Assembly (NCBI GenBank): GCA_019359595.1
Contig: JAHHGZ010000034.1
Coordinates: forward strand, 1 to 64,000
DNA: 64,000 nt
Direction of reading: 5' to 3'
Origin: Cyanomargarita calcarea GSE-NOS-MK-12-04C
GTDB taxonomy: Bacteria > Cyanobacteriota > Cyanobacteriia > Cyanobacteriales > Nostocaceae
The notes below the pieces were generated by a model. It ran no database searches. It had not been told where the DNA came from and saw nothing but the letters and a program-made list of their open reading frames with translations. A program made the position numbers and the translations under genes. How positions within the stretch are numbered: position 1 is the stretch's first letter; each line of letters opens with the position of its first letter. Of this stretch, positions 34,353-45,598 are shown in pieces.

Positions 34353-37300
34353 TTAACGATTACGATTCACTGGTTCTGGTTTGACAACGAAAGTTAGAAC
34401 AGTTTCATCTACTCCTTTTAGTTCTAATGAACTACCTTTAGTAATTTCCTCTTCATCCAAGTAATCAGCGACAGCAGCAGAAACCAGGATAGTACCAGGA
34501 ACGGCAGCCACCTGCAATCTTGCTGCAATATTTACACTCGGACCAATAGCTGTATAGTCAGCACGTTCGTCACTGCCAAACATTCCCACAACCGCAGTCC
34601 CTTGGTGAATACCACAACGAAACTGGATGCCATTGCGTCCGTCGGTTACAAAGATACCTTGCTTGTGCCAGCGCTTGTTTAACTCAGACAGCGAAATTTG
34701 CATGGCTCTGGCTGTACTAATAGCACGACGTACCTGTTCATTTGGCGTGAGGTCTTCCGGCGCTCCATACAAAGCTAAAATAGCATCTCCCATAAATTTA
34801 TCTACGGTGCCACCGTTATCAAACACCGCTTTTGTCATTGCTTCTAAATATTCATTTAGAATCTCTGCCACTTTGCGCGATCTGAGAGTATTCGATAGCT
34901 GGGTAAAACCCACAATGTCACTAAACAAAACAGTTATTAAGCGCGGTTCTGGACGTAAATCCAGTACTAAATCACCTGCTGCGGCTTTTTTGACCAATGC
35001 AGGTGGCAAAAAGCGCTTGAGAACCGATTCTGTGAGATAAGTATTTAACTCCAAAACCCGTTGTTCGTTTTCCTTCAAGGCTAAAAGATTCTTCGTCTCT
35101 GCCAGAAGTTCCCGATCGTTAAATGGCTTGCCTAAATAAGCATCTGCCCCAAGTTCGGTACCTTCAATCCGGGTTTCTTCATCCACTTTCGCTGTCAGCA
35201 GGATAATTGGTGTTCCTTTCAACTTGTCTTCGTTGCGGATCATCCGAATCATCTCTAACCCGGTAACCAAAGGCATCATCAAGTCGCTGACAATCAAGCT
35301 GGGTAAGTTATCCTTGGCTTGGTGGAATCCTTCTAAACCGTTACGAGCCGTCTGCACTTGATAGCCACTCGCACGCAGAATATTGGATACATAGGCTCGC
35401 ATATCAGGATTGTCGTCTACAACCAAAATTGGGCGACGAGTCTTTTGTTCTGAAGGCAATTGAGTGGCTATTGCCTCTAAATTTAGTAATGCTTCGGCAC
35501 TAGCAATCTCAGTGTTATCTACACTTGAGTCTATCAATTCTAAATCTGCTAATTCAACCGCCGCACGGTTGATATTCACGGATGTTGCTGCTTCTTTTAG
35601 CTGATTTTCGGGTAAATGAGCGCTTCCAGTAGATAGCGAGACAGTAAAAGTGCTGCCTTTGGCGTAAACAGATTCCACGCTGATTTTACCTCCATGCAGT
35701 TCCACTAGTTCTTTAACTAAAGCCAGACCCAACCCAGTGCCTTCATATGAGCGGTTTTCTGAGCCTTCAGCTTGACGAAAGCGTTCAAATAGGTAGGGAA
35801 TTTGTTCTTTAGCAATACCAATTCCTGTGTCTTGTACTTGCAGGCTACAACCTTCATTTGTCGGTTGAATATTAATGCAAATAGTCCCACTTTCGGGAGT
35901 AAATTTCATGGCATTGGATAGGAGGTTGTAAACCACCTTGTCGAATTTTTCCAAATCCAAGTACACAGCCGGACATTCATGGAATTTTGTGACTAAATGC
36001 AGTGCTTTTTTCTCGCAGTATGGGCGAAAAGACTCAACAATTTGGCTGACAAATTCAACTAAGTCGCAAGGACGGAAACTCGGTTGCATCCGCTTTGCGT
36101 CGAGACGCTGCAAATCTAATAGTTGATTCACCAATCGCAATAAACGCCGAGAGTTCCGCAGGGCGATCGCACTTTGTTCGTGAGATAATCCCTCATTTGC
36201 CGCCACTGCGGACTCTAAGGGACCTTGAATCAAGGTAATCGGAGTCCGAAATTCGTGGGAAATATTTTGGAAAAATTCGGTTTTTTGTTTGTCTAATTCT
36301 AGCAGCCGCTCGGCTTGCTCGCGGGTTGTTTGATAGAGACGAGACTGCTGCACGGCGATCGCGGCTTGGGCAGCTACAGATGAGGCTAACTCAATTTCCG
36401 ATGCTACCCACTGCCTCGCTTTGCTACCTTCGCGCAACGTAATACTACCGATACTCTTCCCATCCGAAAGTAAGGGTACGACCATTAAAGAGCGCGATCG
36501 CCCCCGCAAAGGCAAATCAAAGCCATTAATATTCGGGGGACAGTGGTTCATATCCGTAATTACCACTGGCTGTTGGGTCCTTAACATCTCTAGCAGGATC
36601 GGATTTTCCCTAATCGGTGCTAGAGATTGGGGTAATTCGTGCGAAATTATCTGTCCAAAGCCGTTTGAATCAGAATGTTCTGGACTTTGAGCGCTGTTAT
36701 ATAAGCCCACGCACTTGACAAACTCGTCATCATCTGTCCATAAAGACAAGATGCAGCCATCAACTTGTAAGGCTTGCCCTAATTGTTGAGTAATAGCAGC
36801 AAAAATATCTTGTGGATCTAAGCTACTGCGAATCGCGCTGGTAATGGTATTAATCAGGGCTTCGCGTTTGGCAAGGGCACGGACTTGCTCGTAAGCGTAG
36901 GCTTGAGATAAAGCTAATGCAGCCTGATTCGACACCATCATCACCAACTGCACCTCATCTTCTTCCCAAAGACGGCACTGGTTGCGCTGGTGCAGCGCTA
37001 AAACTGCCATCAGTTCTTGGCGGCAAATCAGCGGTACCACCAAGCTAGAGCAAATATTAGCTGTTGTGAAAGCTTCTGCCCGTTGATGCAGTTCTTCTGT
37101 ATCACCTTGGATGCGCTCATCAGTTGCAACATCCTGAATTACCAGTACTTCGCGAGTTTCCCACACCGTCTGGGCTAGTTCTTTTAAGGAGGGTGATGTT
37201 CCAGATGGGGAAGACAAGCTGTTTGGTTCAAGCAAAGGAGATAAAGCTATGCTACCAAGTTGTTCCCCGAACTCTTTTATCGGCTTCTGATAAATAAATC

Positions 37301-37883
37301 CTTCATCCACTAACTGCTCTTGTTGGAAGGGACGCAACAGGCAGACATCCACCTCCAGCATATGGCCTACGGTATCGACAATTGTTTGCAAAATTTGCCG
37401 ATAGTCTAAAGCACCGCGAATCGTATTGGTGACAGTGTTCAACAGCGATTCTTGACGGAGTGTGCGGGTTAATTCGCGGGTACGGGCTTTGAGGACATTA
37501 TGAGTGTCCAAAGCTTGGCGAACAACTGCTTTGAGTTCTTCTGCTTCCCAAGGTTTGGTGACATATTTAAAAACCTTACCCGCATTAATCGCTTCTACTA
37601 GGTCTTCTACATCGGTGTAACCAGTTAAAATAATTCGGATGATATCTGGATATTGAGTCGCTGTCAGGCTCAAAAATTCTGTACCGCTCATCATTGGCAT
37701 TCGCTGATCGGAGATGATCACTGAGACTTCTCCTTCTTGCGAGAGCAGATCCAGTGCGGCAGGACCAGATGTTGCTTTCAGCACCTTATAGTCGCGATAG
37801 AAGGTGCGGTAAAGCAAGTCAAGGTTGTCTGGTTCGTCATCGACAACCAAAATTTTCGGCTTACTGTTTGCTTGAGATTTCAT
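34353..37883 (-). CDS. cyaC: CyaC-type hybrid histidine kinase / class III adenylate cyclase
   Basis: A 1,176-aa signalling protein with the domain order of cyanobacterial CyaC. Receiver 1 spans about 9-125 (Asp59). Two GAF domains follow (about 150-330 and 340-515), then the HisKA helix with phospho-His543 ([12 protein letters not shown]) and the HATPase (about 640-750, [28 protein letters not shown]). Receiver 2 spans about 818-935 (Asp867). The cyclase domain is at about 980-1110, with metal Asp989 (FSDIVGFT) and Asp1033, base-selecting Lys1029, and [15 protein letters not shown] with catalytic Asn1118 and Arg1122. The Lys and Thr/Asp specificity residues favour ATP over GTP. All catalytic residues are visible, so it should make cAMP under control of phosphorelay. 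No membrane helix is seen, so it is soluble. The TonB-like gene follows after 5 bp. Confidence 0.88.
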   Translation of the reverse strand: MKSQANSKPKILVVDDEPDNLDLLYRTFYRDYKVLKATSGPAALDLLSQEGEVSVIISDQRMPMMSGTEFLSLTATQYPDIIRIILTGYTDVEDLVEAINAGKVFKYVTKPWEAEELKAVVRQALDTHNVLKARTRELTRTLRQESLLNTVTNTIRGALDYRQILQTIVDTVGHMLEVDVCLLRPFQQEQLVDEGFIYQKPIKEFGEQLGSIALSPLLEPNSLSSPSGTSPSLKELAQTVWETREVLVIQDVATDERIQGDTEELHQRAEAFTTANICSSLVVPLICRQELMAVLALHQRNQCRLWEEDEVQLVMMVSNQAALALSQAYAYEQVRALAKREALINTITSAIRSSLDPQDIFAAITQQLGQALQVDGCILSLWTDDDEFVKCVGLYNSAQSPEHSDSNGFGQIISHELPQSLAPIRENPILLEMLRTQQPVVITDMNHCPPNINGFDLPLRGRSRSLMVVPLLSDGKSIGSITLREGSKARQWVASEIELASSVAAQAAIAVQQSRLYQTTREQAERLLELDKQKTEFFQNISHEFRTPITLIQGPLESAVAANEGLSHEQSAIALRNSRRLLRLVNQLLDLQRLDAKRMQPSFRPCDLVEFVSQIVESFRPYCEKKALHLVTKFHECPAVYLDLEKFDKVVYNLLSNAMKFTPESGTICINIQPTNEGCSLQVQDTGIGIAKEQIPYLFERFRQAEGSENRSYEGTGLGLALVKELVELHGGKISVESVYAKGSTFTVSLSTGSAHLPENQLKEAATSVNINRAAVELADLELIDSSVDNTEIASAEALLNLEAIATQLPSEQKTRRPILVVDDNPDMRAYVSNILRASGYQVQTARNGLEGFHQAKDNLPSLIVSDLMMPLVTGLEMIRMIRNEDKLKGTPIILLTAKVDEETRIEGTELGADAYLGKPFNDRELLAETKNLLALKENEQRVLELNTYLTESVLKRFLPPALVKKAAAGDLVLDLRPEPRLITVLFSDIVGFTQLSNTLRSRKVAEILNEYLEAMTKAVFDNGGTVDKFMGDAILALYGAPEDLTPNEQVRRAISTARAMQISLSELNKRWHKQGIFVTDGRNGIQFRCGIHQGTAVVGMFGSDERADYTAIGPSVNIAARLQVAAVPGTILVSAAVADYLDEEEITKGSSLELKGVDETVLTFVVKPEPVNRNR

Positions 37884-38756
37884 GCACCGCTTTCCTGCTG
37901 CAACGGCAGTGGTGTAAACAATAATCTGATCGAGTAGAAATGAAATTGAGTCAGGTTTGAGCAGAGCATTTCAACTTTAGAGTGTTCCAACTTAAAAACT
38001 ATCCCAAATATTGCGTAGAACACACACCCCCACAAGCTGTAAAGATTATATTCATCGATTGTAAATTTTTGTATTACAAAATAAATGTTTAAAAGCCAAA
38101 TTCTCTCTCACCTCCGGTGAAAACTGTTCAATAATATATACACCTGTCAAGTCTGACTGAAACATCCACTTGAAGCTGCATATTAAGTTTTCCCACCGCA
38201 GCCGTTGCACTAACACTCATAGTGTAAATTTTATTATTCCGATCTTAGTAGAGTCCGCAATATTACAACTATAAGATTAAAAGGCAAAGTATACTATTAG
38301 ACAAGCATAATAATTCAGCCAGTTTTCTTCGACCGCAAAAGCAGGAAGAAGCAAAAATCGCGCTTAGTTTACGTAGGAGTAGCCAAAAGCGAACTGACTC
38401 CTTGTCAGCCATGAGCGCGAAAGAATTAAGGATATGACTGCTAATGCCTGCTTGAGAAAACGGGTGCGAACTGATAAGTAGTGTTCATCCAGGTTCAGTA
38501 ATTTCTTATGACAAAGTTATTAACTGCCAGTCTAACCTTAGCCATTATCCATTAGCCATTAGTTGTTACCCAATCCGCCGATAAAAGAAAAGCTTAAGGG
38601 CACTCGTGCATTCGTGAGGAGGTATACTATAACTTCTCCCCACATTTTCCCATACTCCCCATCACTCTCTAAGACTAAACTTAATTTAGTTATGATGTTG
38701 GGGGCAGATAAATCGATAAATATTTTTCGTTGAATTAAATCAACAATAAACTAGCC
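37884..38756. other. Intergenic region, upstream of cyaC and GNAT gene
   Basis: About 870 bp between divergent genes. No open frame with a recognisable protein, no tRNA and no clear palindromic element were seen. ATTAGCCATTA-type short repeats occur around 38540-38565. Promoters for both neighbours are expected. Confidence 0.4.
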
Positions 38757-39371
38757 TTGATACCCTGGTTTTTTCATCCATCCCAACAAGAGTCGGTCAA
38801 AGGAAGCACCCAGAAGGCTTCCTGCCAATTTCAACTTCGTGTGGCTACACCTGCTGATTCTAATGGTGTTTCTCAAATCATTGCCGAAAGCTTCCACTCC
38901 CAAAATGGTTTTTGGGGATGGGCTTTCCCCTTACTGCGTTTAGGCATTTATGAAGATTTAAGGCATCGTCTGGCATCTCCTGCACCCCATCACCTTTGTT
39001 TGATTGCTGTTGACACTACTAGTGCCGCTAATAACTTAGCTGCAACTGTAGAATTGGGTGTGCGTTTTAGTGATTCTTGGAGTCGGCTTGGTAAAAGTTT
39101 TCCTTACCTGTCGAATTTAGCTGTTCACCCACAATACCGCAGGCAAGGTGCTGCCTCATGTTTGCTGCAAGCTTGTGAAAAAGCCACCGCATCGTGGGGT
39201 TTCCAAGACTTATATCTCCACGTCTTGGAAAATAACTTTTCTGCAAGACAGCTTTATTTCAAGCTGGGTTATCGGGTGCATCAAGTCGAATCTAATTGCA
39301 ATACATTTTTCTTGGGGCGATCGCGTCAGATATTGTTGCACAAACATCTAAACACCGATTTTAATCAGTGA
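38757..39371 (+). CDS. GNAT family N-acetyltransferase
   Basis: A 204-aa acetyltransferase. The acetyl-CoA motif A is LSNLAVHPQYRRQGAASCLLQACEKAT (about 120-146, with the R-R-x-G-x-A pyrophosphate loop), followed by LYLHVLENNFSARQLYFKLGYR, typical of the C-terminal half of the fold. The amino-group substrate (protein N-terminus, small amine or antibiotic) cannot be told. The start codon is TTG at 38757; there is no ATG before the first beta strand that would keep the whole domain. Cyanobacterial and chloroplast GNAT proteins often have an N-terminal variable stretch like residues 1-27 here. It is a single gene in a gene-poor stretch. Confidence 0.8.
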   Translation: MIPWFFHPSQQESVKGSTQKASCQFQLRVATPADSNGVSQIIAESFHSQNGFWGWAFPLLRLGIYEDLRHRLASPAPHHLCLIAVDTTSAANNLAATVELGVRFSDSWSRLGKSFPYLSNLAVHPQYRRQGAASCLLQACEKATASWGFQDLYLHVLENNFSARQLYFKLGYRVHQVESNCNTFFLGRSRQILLHKHLNTDFNQ

Positions 39372-40200
39372 ACAGCCAGCTGTCACCAAGTACTGTACCG
39401 TTGGATTTCAACAAGCAAGAGCAGTACAAAAGTCCACCACTTTTTGTTGTGTATTGTTTCATCTTAGTGTTAACACTGACTGTTAAATATCTAGAGTTGA
39501 AATTTGTATCTTTTCAAACTTGACGTAATTGCAACTGTTTTTACGAACAGACTGTCATTGATGTTGCATATAATACGAGAAAATAATGTATAACAACCAA
39601 ATTTAGCCAAATATACTTATATTTACGAGCATAAAATTAAAGATATATTGTATTCATATATCTTTATAGTTATTAACGAACACTGTTTAAAGATTTTATT
39701 TCGGCGAGTAAATTGTCCTGAAAAAATATTCTTTATTTGATTTAGCCGGAATAATTTTTCTCCAAAATTGCAGTTTGTATAGATTTGTAAAAATATTCAA
39801 AAAAAATATATAGAACCTGTTTAATGTTTATTAATTGAAATAATATGGTGAAAAAAATGAGTACCAAATAACAAATTATCTTTCAATGTTTAGGGGATCG
39901 CGCATATAATATCAGTGAAAATACGCTCAACAATTTCTCAATTCCTCATAAGAACTTTGTATTCAATATATTCATCTTTATAAAAACTTTAAAAAAAGAC
40001 TACTATACTTGGAGACAAATCCAGTTAAATCTCATAAAATATGATTACTCAATTGCCGAGTAATGCTTGTCTATAGTTAATTTAGTTAAACTGACCAAAA
40101 GATTCTTGATAATTAAGAAGAAAATCAAAGCTTTGATTCAACAGCAAGTTCCCTATTGAAGTGCAGACTAATACAAAACTAATTGAAAGTTTGAAAAAAC
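39372..40200. other. AT-rich intergenic region
   Basis: About 830 bp, very AT-rich between 39580 and 40040. No open frame of note, tRNA, repeat element or known operator was recognised. It is the long upstream region of the unknown gene at 40201, which could mean complex regulation or simply sparse gene content. Confidence 0.4.
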
Positions 40201-40755
40201 ATGGATAGCGAAAAGCGCCAGCGCTATCAAACTACTATGGTATCAACTTATTGCTCCGAAACTAGTTACCTTGACTATCTTGTTATGCAAGATGGAACTG
40301 AGCATTTTTTTGGCTCAGACTATCTCACAAAGCTACATAGTGGAGAGGTTTTTGTGGTCAACAGTCGTAAGAGGAATGGGTTAATACTCTTTAAGCACTA
40401 CCATGCGGAATTTGCAGGACCGGGGGCAGCAGTGGGCGGCGATTACGATCGCGATTGTCAATGGGTAATGCCCATAGGCAATTTGTCTTTATTGACTCTG
40501 GAGTCTCATGAAGATCGTCAGAAGGCTTATCTAATTAGGCGACAGTGGATTCGGTTAATCAAACAAATTACAGAAAATCCAGTACCAAGACAGCGAGTCC
40601 AAAAGATTTTAGATCAGTTTGAGCAATACTTTCCACCAGAAATGGTGGCTAGCTTACCAGATGAGGCTTTTGCTCTTTTAGTAGGAGTACTACCTCAAAC
40701 AGTGGGGATTGTCAGACTTTTGGGCAACGAGTTAGACGACAAAATTGATTATTAA
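40201..40755 (+). CDS. Conserved-looking protein of unknown function
   Basis: A 184-aa soluble protein that I do not recognise. It has no signal peptide or membrane helix. The first half is beta-rich (LDYLVMQDGTEHFFGSDYL, EVFVVNSRKRNGLILFKHYHAEF), with a glycine-rich turn GPGAAVGGDYDRDCQWVMPIG. The second half is helical (EDRQKAYLIRRQWIRLIKQI, RQRVQKILDQFEQYF) and ends in DDKIDY. Codon use and HIP1 content look native, and the length and composition suggest a real gene rather than chance. It converges on hisC with 11 bp between the stops. No catalytic motif can be assigned. Confidence 0.7.
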   Translation: MDSEKRQRYQTTMVSTYCSETSYLDYLVMQDGTEHFFGSDYLTKLHSGEVFVVNSRKRNGLILFKHYHAEFAGPGAAVGGDYDRDCQWVMPIGNLSLLTLESHEDRQKAYLIRRQWIRLIKQITENPVPRQRVQKILDQFEQYFPPEMVASLPDEAFALLVGVLPQTVGIVRLLGNELDDKIDY

Positions 40756-40766
40756 GTTAATCACGA

Positions 40767-41909
40767 CTATTGAAGGTTTGCCAAAACTGTTTGGAGTCTA
40801 TTTAGCGTGCGAATATTTTCCTTTGGAGTTCCGATGGTAATTCGCAATCCGCCATTAATTTCGCGCACAAGAGTGCCACTGCTTCTAAGTTTTTCGGTAA
40901 GATTTTTTAAATAAAATTCTTTCAGGTCAGAGTTCTCAGGTTTTGGACGCAGGAAAATAAAGTTAGCTGCGCTATTCCAAACTTGTAATGCTGGGTTTTG
41001 AGATAAAGCTTCAAACAGTTTGGCTCGTTCGTTTAGGGTTTCGGAAATTGAGTCTAGTAATTCCCGGTTTTCAAGAGCGATTAAGCCGGCAGCGATAGAG
41101 AAACTGGGGAGATTGTAAGGTAGGCGAACTTTTTCTAAGATAGCGATTAACTCCACATGGGCTAGAGCATAACCGAGACGATGGGCAGCTAACCGAAAAG
41201 CTTTAGAAAACGTTCGTAAAACTATCCAGTTCGGATGATGCGGTAATTCACCAACTAAGCTATTTTGGCTAAATTCAAAGTAAGCTTCATCAATCACTAC
41301 TAAAATGTTTTCACTCAGACTTCTTAACCAAGCCAATTCTGCCGCAGTTAAGGCATTTGCTGTGGGGGAATTAGGATGAACGACAAAAACTGTCCGAATT
41401 GGCGGATTTTGAGTATTTTCTATGGCTAATTGGGCTGCTTTTAAGTCGATTTCAAAATTATCTTGATTTCTTCCCACCGTAACGACAGGAATCCCCAAAG
41501 TTTGGGCCAAAATGGCGTACATTGAGAAAGTGGGTTGAGCTACTAGAATTGAGCCTTCTCCCCCAAGACAGGTGGCGATTAATATTGAACGGATAAGTTC
41601 ATCAGAACCGTTCCCAACAGAAATATTGTCTTTTGTGAATAAAGATGGTGAGAGTTGGGCTGATTGAGAGACATATTCAGCGATCGCATTTTTGAGTTTC
41701 TCATGTCCGCCATCGGGATAACGGTTTGTCTCAATTAACTGCTGGTATTCAACAGCTAACTTTTCTTTTAAGTGATAAGGCAGGTCATAGGGACTTTCAT
41801 TTGTATCCAAGCGATCAAACTGGATTGCGACTGGTTCTTTGCTATCACTACCGGGGTGAGGCTTGTAAGCAGTAAATTTGGCTAAATCTGAGCGAATGAA
41901 TGGCAGCAT
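40767..41909 (-). CDS. hisC: Histidinol-phosphate aminotransferase
   Basis: A 380-aa fold-type I PLP aminotransferase of histidine synthesis, which converts imidazole-acetol phosphate and glutamate to histidinol phosphate. Visible features are the substrate-arm start [11 protein letters not shown], the PLP-binding [25 protein letters not shown] with the cofactor Asn, VIDEAYFEF with the Asp-x-x-Tyr pair, and the Schiff-base lysine in [18 protein letters not shown]. The ATG at 41909 ([15 protein letters not shown]) is chosen because the frame extends upstream to 42170 with 87 residues that overlap the esterase gene and do not look like HisC. A related aromatic aminotransferase role is possible, but the length and motifs fit HisC. 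Confidence 0.88.
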   Translation of the reverse strand: MLPFIRSDLAKFTAYKPHPGSDSKEPVAIQFDRLDTNESPYDLPYHLKEKLAVEYQQLIETNRYPDGGHEKLKNAIAEYVSQSAQLSPSLFTKDNISVGNGSDELIRSILIATCLGGEGSILVAQPTFSMYAILAQTLGIPVVTVGRNQDNFEIDLKAAQLAIENTQNPPIRTVFVVHPNSPTANALTAAELAWLRSLSENILVVIDEAYFEFSQNSLVGELPHHPNWIVLRTFSKAFRLAAHRLGYALAHVELIAILEKVRLPYNLPSFSIAAGLIALENRELLDSISETLNERAKLFEALSQNPALQVWNSAANFIFLRPKPENSDLKEFYLKNLTEKLRSSGTLVREINGGLRITIGTPKENIRTLNRLQTVLANLQ

Positions 41910-42012
41910 AGGGATTTTAGATTTGAGATTTTGGAGCCAAGGATTAAATCTAAACTCCAAAATCCGAGCTTCGCCGTTAATGGCGATTTTATTTTTAGAA
42001 GAATTTAATATT

Positions 42013-42648
42013 CTACAACATGGTTGGCAACTGGCATTCGACTTGAATTGCCTGCCATATTGCAAAAAGTGTATTACCCAATGCATGATCGCTATCGAGT
42101 TCAACCAATTCAACCCAAGGACGAGATTTCGCAAAGTCTCGACTGGCTTGAATGGGGATGACTTCATCATCTAAACCATGCAAGATGAGGGTGGAAACCG
42201 GGCGGGTTAATAAATCTTCTTGATATTCAAGAGCGTCTGTAACGAAATCGTAACTTAGGGGTAGTTCACGTTTTTCGCCGTAGTGATGAACCATCAAATA
42301 TTTTTCTTCTTGCCAGCGATGTAACTGTTCATCTCCTAATTTGGACAACCAATGGGATAAAAACCCGAATGCTGGTGCTAGTAAGACGAGTCGCTGTACT
42401 TGTTTGTATTTATTCGCGATGTGAGCCGCTGTTAAGCCTCCTAAACTCGAACCAATGAGGGTTATGGGGGAGGAGGAGAATAAAGAGGTTACTTGATTTA
42501 TCTGACGGCTGATTGTCAAGTGAGAAAAATCGCCAAAATTCAAATCGGGAATTTGTATATTTACGTCAATTTCGGCGAAGCGATCGCTTATGTATTTGGC
42601 TTTGGCAGAATTTGGGCTGGATGCAAAGCCATGAAGGTAGATGAACAT
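42013..42648 (-). CDS. YqiA-like alpha/beta-fold hydrolase
   Basis: A 211-aa esterase-type protein beginning [17 protein letters not shown], the oxyanion-loop His-Gly of the YqiA/YcfP group. The nucleophile elbow is [11 protein letters not shown] (Ser), the acid is in [12 protein letters not shown] (Asp), and the base is in ELDSDHALG (His), so the full catalytic triad is present. It is probably a cytosolic esterase acting on small or fatty esters; the natural substrate is unknown. It lies between hisC (103 bp downstream) and a glutathione reductase gene (31 bp upstream, with a heptamer array between), all on the minus strand, so an operon is possible. Confidence 0.82.
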   Translation of the reverse strand: MFIYLHGFASSPNSAKAKYISDRFAEIDVNIQIPDLNFGDFSHLTISRQINQVTSLFSSSPITLIGSSLGGLTAAHIANKYKQVQRLVLLAPAFGFLSHWLSKLGDEQLHRWQEEKYLMVHHYGEKRELPLSYDFVTDALEYQEDLLTRPVSTLILHGLDDEVIPIQASRDFAKSRPWVELVELDSDHALGNTLFAIWQAIQVECQLPTML

Positions 42649-42650
42649 TT

Positions 42651-42677
42651 AACTCCTAACTCCTAACTCCTAACTCT
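42651..42677. repeat. Short heptamer array (AACTCCT)
   Basis: Nearly four AACTCCT/AACTCTT units fill the gap between the esterase start and the stop codon of the glutathione reductase gene. Confidence 0.85.
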
Positions 42678-42679
42678 TA

Positions 42680-44065
42680 TTAGCGCATGGTGACGAATTC
42701 TTCTGCGGCTGAGGGGTGAATGCCAACTGTTGCGTCAAAGTCTTTTTTGGTTGCGCCCATTTTTACAGCGATCGCTATACCTTGAATTATCTCCGCTGCA
42801 CTGTGTCCCACCATGTGAGCGCCTAGAACTTTGTCGGTAGCAGTATCCACTACCAACTTCATCATGATTTTTTCTTGGCCACCAGTTAAACTGTGGTACA
42901 TAGGACGGAAGCGGGTGCGATATATTTTGATTCCTTCTTCTCCGTATTTTTCCTTAGCTTCAGCTTCAGTTAACCCGACAGTCGCGGCTTCGGGTGTAGT
43001 AAAAACGGCTGTTGCTACGGTGTCGTGACTAAATACACGAGGATTATCGCCAAATTCGCTATCAGCAAAAGCCCGACCTTCACCAATTGCAACTGGTGTT
43101 AAATTAAGTCTGTCCGTAACATCCCCGACAGCGTAGATATTTGGTTGGCTAGTTTGACTGTTTTCGTTCACAGCGATCGCATTCATCGTGCTGTAACCTG
43201 GACCTTCGATTTTACTGTCAGCAACAACATCAACGCCTGCATTCTCCAAACCCAATCCTTCGACATTTGGGGCGCGACCGGTTGCTACCAAAAACACATC
43301 GGCAATTACTGGTTCTTGATTTTCATCATCAGATAATGTGATTTTTAATCCTTCCGCGACTTTTTCCACGGATTTCACCACATTTTTCTTAATTAGCTTA
43401 ATGCCATGATTCGCCATCCCTTCTGCAATACCATCGCGGATGTCCTCATCAAACCCTTTCAAAATTTTCTCACTTCGGGTAATTTGAGTGACTTCAGAAC
43501 CCAAACCGCGCATAATGCAAGCGAATTCTGTACCGATATAACCAGCACCAATAATGACGATATGCTTTGGTTTTTCCTTGAGGTGAAAAATTTCATTGGA
43601 GGTAATTCCATATTCCATCCCCGGCATATCAGGTTTCACCGGACGACCGCCAACAGCGATTAAAATTTTGTCAGCAGTAACTTTTCGCCCATCAACTTCT
43701 ACGGTATGTGAATCTACCAAAGTCGCACGAGTGGGGAATAATTCCACCCCAGCTTTTTCTAAGAAATTGATATGCATTTGCGAAAGTCGCCGTACTTCCT
43801 TATCTATAGATGTGATGAAGTGTTCCCAGTCTAATTCCGCTTCACCCACCTTCCAGCCATAGCCAGCAGCATCATGGAACAGCGCCGGAAAGTGAGAACC
43901 GTAAACCATCAGTTTTTTGGGAACGCAACCCCGGATAACGCAGGTTCCACCCACTAAGTCATTTTCGGCGATCGCTACTTTTTTACCGTAGCTAGCAGCG
44001 CGTTTGGAAGCCGCCAAACCGCCAGAACCGGCACCAATTACAAACAAATCATAATCGTATGTCAT
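42680..44065 (-). CDS. gor: Glutathione reductase, copy 1
   Basis: A 461-aa FAD disulfide reductase that keeps glutathione reduced with NADPH. Features are the FAD motif DLFVIGAGSGGLAASKRA, the redox-active pair in GGTCVIRGCVPKKLM (Cys-x4-Cys), the NADPH motif IVIIGAGYIGTEFACIM, and the catalytic His-Glu pair at the C-terminal interface, GIHPSAAEEFVT. The residues that separate it from dihydrolipoamide and mercuric reductases fit glutathione reductase. The start at 44065 (MTYDYDLFVIGAG) is preferred; an ATG at 44095 adds 10 residues. A paralogue lies 156 bp upstream on the same strand. Confidence 0.9.
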   Translation of the reverse strand: MTYDYDLFVIGAGSGGLAASKRAASYGKKVAIAENDLVGGTCVIRGCVPKKLMVYGSHFPALFHDAAGYGWKVGEAELDWEHFITSIDKEVRRLSQMHINFLEKAGVELFPTRATLVDSHTVEVDGRKVTADKILIAVGGRPVKPDMPGMEYGITSNEIFHLKEKPKHIVIIGAGYIGTEFACIMRGLGSEVTQITRSEKILKGFDEDIRDGIAEGMANHGIKLIKKNVVKSVEKVAEGLKITLSDDENQEPVIADVFLVATGRAPNVEGLGLENAGVDVVADSKIEGPGYSTMNAIAVNENSQTSQPNIYAVGDVTDRLNLTPVAIGEGRAFADSEFGDNPRVFSHDTVATAVFTTPEAATVGLTEAEAKEKYGEEGIKIYRTRFRPMYHSLTGGQEKIMMKLVVDTATDKVLGAHMVGHSAAEIIQGIAIAVKMGATKKDFDATVGIHPSAAEEFVTMR

Positions 44066-44251
44066 AAGTTTTTGTTGCTTGTTAGTAGTCATCATGAACA
44101 GCGTACAGTAGAGGCTACAGACTAGGGTTAGGGTAGTCGTATGGGGGTTATATCGATATTCATCGAATTAGCATTGGGATGGATAAGCCAAAGTTGGTGC
44201 AAAATGAATACACAACAAAGGATGAAAATATTTCTTCGTCTTTCCCCTACC

Positions 44252-45598
44252 CTATTTTAAAGTTAGGAATTCCTCTGCTGTAGTGGGATGAATCCCAATT
44301 GTCTCATCTAAATCTTGTTTGGTGATTCCTTGGCGAATTCCAACCGCCAGACTTTGAATAATTTCGGCGGCATTTTCCCCTACCATATGAGCGCCTAAAA
44401 TTCGCTCTGTATCACCCTCAACCACTAACTTAATTATCGCTTGCTCATCTTGGTTGCTAAATTGCGACAAAAGCGGCTGGAAATAGCTGCGGTAACATTT
44501 TACAGATTCGCCAAATTTTTTTCTTGCCTTTGCTTCCGTCATCCCTACACTTGCTGCTTCCGGACGGGCAAAAACGGCGGAGGGGACAAAATCATAATTT
44601 AGTTTTTGCGGTTTCCCAAAAACCGTATTGACAAAAGCGACAGCTTCTGATTTTGCAACTGGCGTTAATTGCAAGCGGTCGGTACAGTCACCCACAGCAA
44701 AAATATTCTCTTGGGTAGTACGGCTGTATTCATCTACTTTAATCGCGCCTTTTTCCCCAAGTTCAACACCGGCATTTTCCAAACCGAGATTTTCGGTATT
44801 TGGGGCGCGACCTATGGCAATAAGGATGCTATCTGCGACAATTGTTTGAGAGCTAGCATTGCCTGCTATTGCCAACAACAAACCCTCTTCTGAGTATGTA
44901 ATTTCTTGAGCAGTACTGTTGTTGAAAAACGAAATCCCCCGTTTGCTCAAACCGGATTGAACAGCGGAGGAAATATCCTCATCAAATCCTGACAAAATCT
45001 TTTCTGAAGTATTAATAACTGTGACTTCGCAACCCAAAGCGTTCATCATGCTAGAAAACTCGACACCAATATAACCTCCACCTAGAATTGCCAGTCGTTT
45101 CGGCAGGTAGGGTAGATGAAACATCTCGCGAGAAGTGATGGTAAATTCTATACCTGGGATATCCGGTGTAATTGGGCGTCCACCTACAGTAATTAAAATT
45201 TTGTCAGCCGAAAATTTCCGTCCATCTATATCAATCGTATGCTCATCAACGAAATTTGCATGACCGCGAATTAAATCAATTCCAGCTTCTTGGAACTGCC
45301 TTATGTAGGAGTTCTGAATACCTTCAATATGCTGATGTACTTCTTGGATAAATCGCGTCCAGTCAAAGTATCTTTCGCACTCACTCCATCCATAGGAGTA
45401 TGCCATTTCACTTTGGAGGGCGAAGTCAGCAGCATAAACAATTAGCTTTTTGGGAATACAACCGCGATTTACACAAGTACCACCAATACCTTCTGTTTCG
45501 ACAATCGCGACACGAACACCAAACTCAGCTGCTTTTTTAGCTGCAGCCAGTCCTCCAGGACCAGCACCAATTATAAATAGGTCATAATCAAATGTCAT
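44252..45598 (-). CDS. Glutathione reductase, copy 2 (paralogue)
   Basis: A 448-aa relative of the neighbouring copy, with the same core: DLFIIGAGPGGLAAAKKA, GGTCVNRGCIPKKLIV, LAILGGGYIGVEFSSMM and GIHPTTAEEFLTLK. All catalytic residues are present. It is clearly diverged from copy 1 (for example in the interdomain loops, SYGWSECERYFDWTRFIQEV), so the duplication is not recent. It could be a second glutathione reductase or a related thiol-disulfide enzyme with a different partner. Codon use is like that of its neighbours. The spacer between the two copies (44096-44251) has no recognised feature. Confidence 0.82.
   Translation of the reverse strand: MTFDYDLFIIGAGPGGLAAAKKAAEFGVRVAIVETEGIGGTCVNRGCIPKKLIVYAADFALQSEMAYSYGWSECERYFDWTRFIQEVHQHIEGIQNSYIRQFQEAGIDLIRGHANFVDEHTIDIDGRKFSADKILITVGGRPITPDIPGIEFTITSREMFHLPYLPKRLAILGGGYIGVEFSSMMNALGCEVTVINTSEKILSGFDEDISSAVQSGLSKRGISFFNNSTAQEITYSEEGLLLAIAGNASSQTIVADSILIAIGRAPNTENLGLENAGVELGEKGAIKVDEYSRTTQENIFAVGDCTDRLQLTPVAKSEAVAFVNTVFGKPQKLNYDFVPSAVFARPEAASVGMTEAKARKKFGESVKCYRSYFQPLLSQFSNQDEQAIIKLVVEGDTERILGAHMVGENAAEIIQSLAVGIRQGITKQDLDETIGIHPTTAEEFLTLK

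Noticed and set aside
41910-42170. 87-residue N-terminal extension of HisC
   Set aside because: It overlaps the esterase gene on the same strand and is not HisC-like; ATG 41909 gives the normal length.
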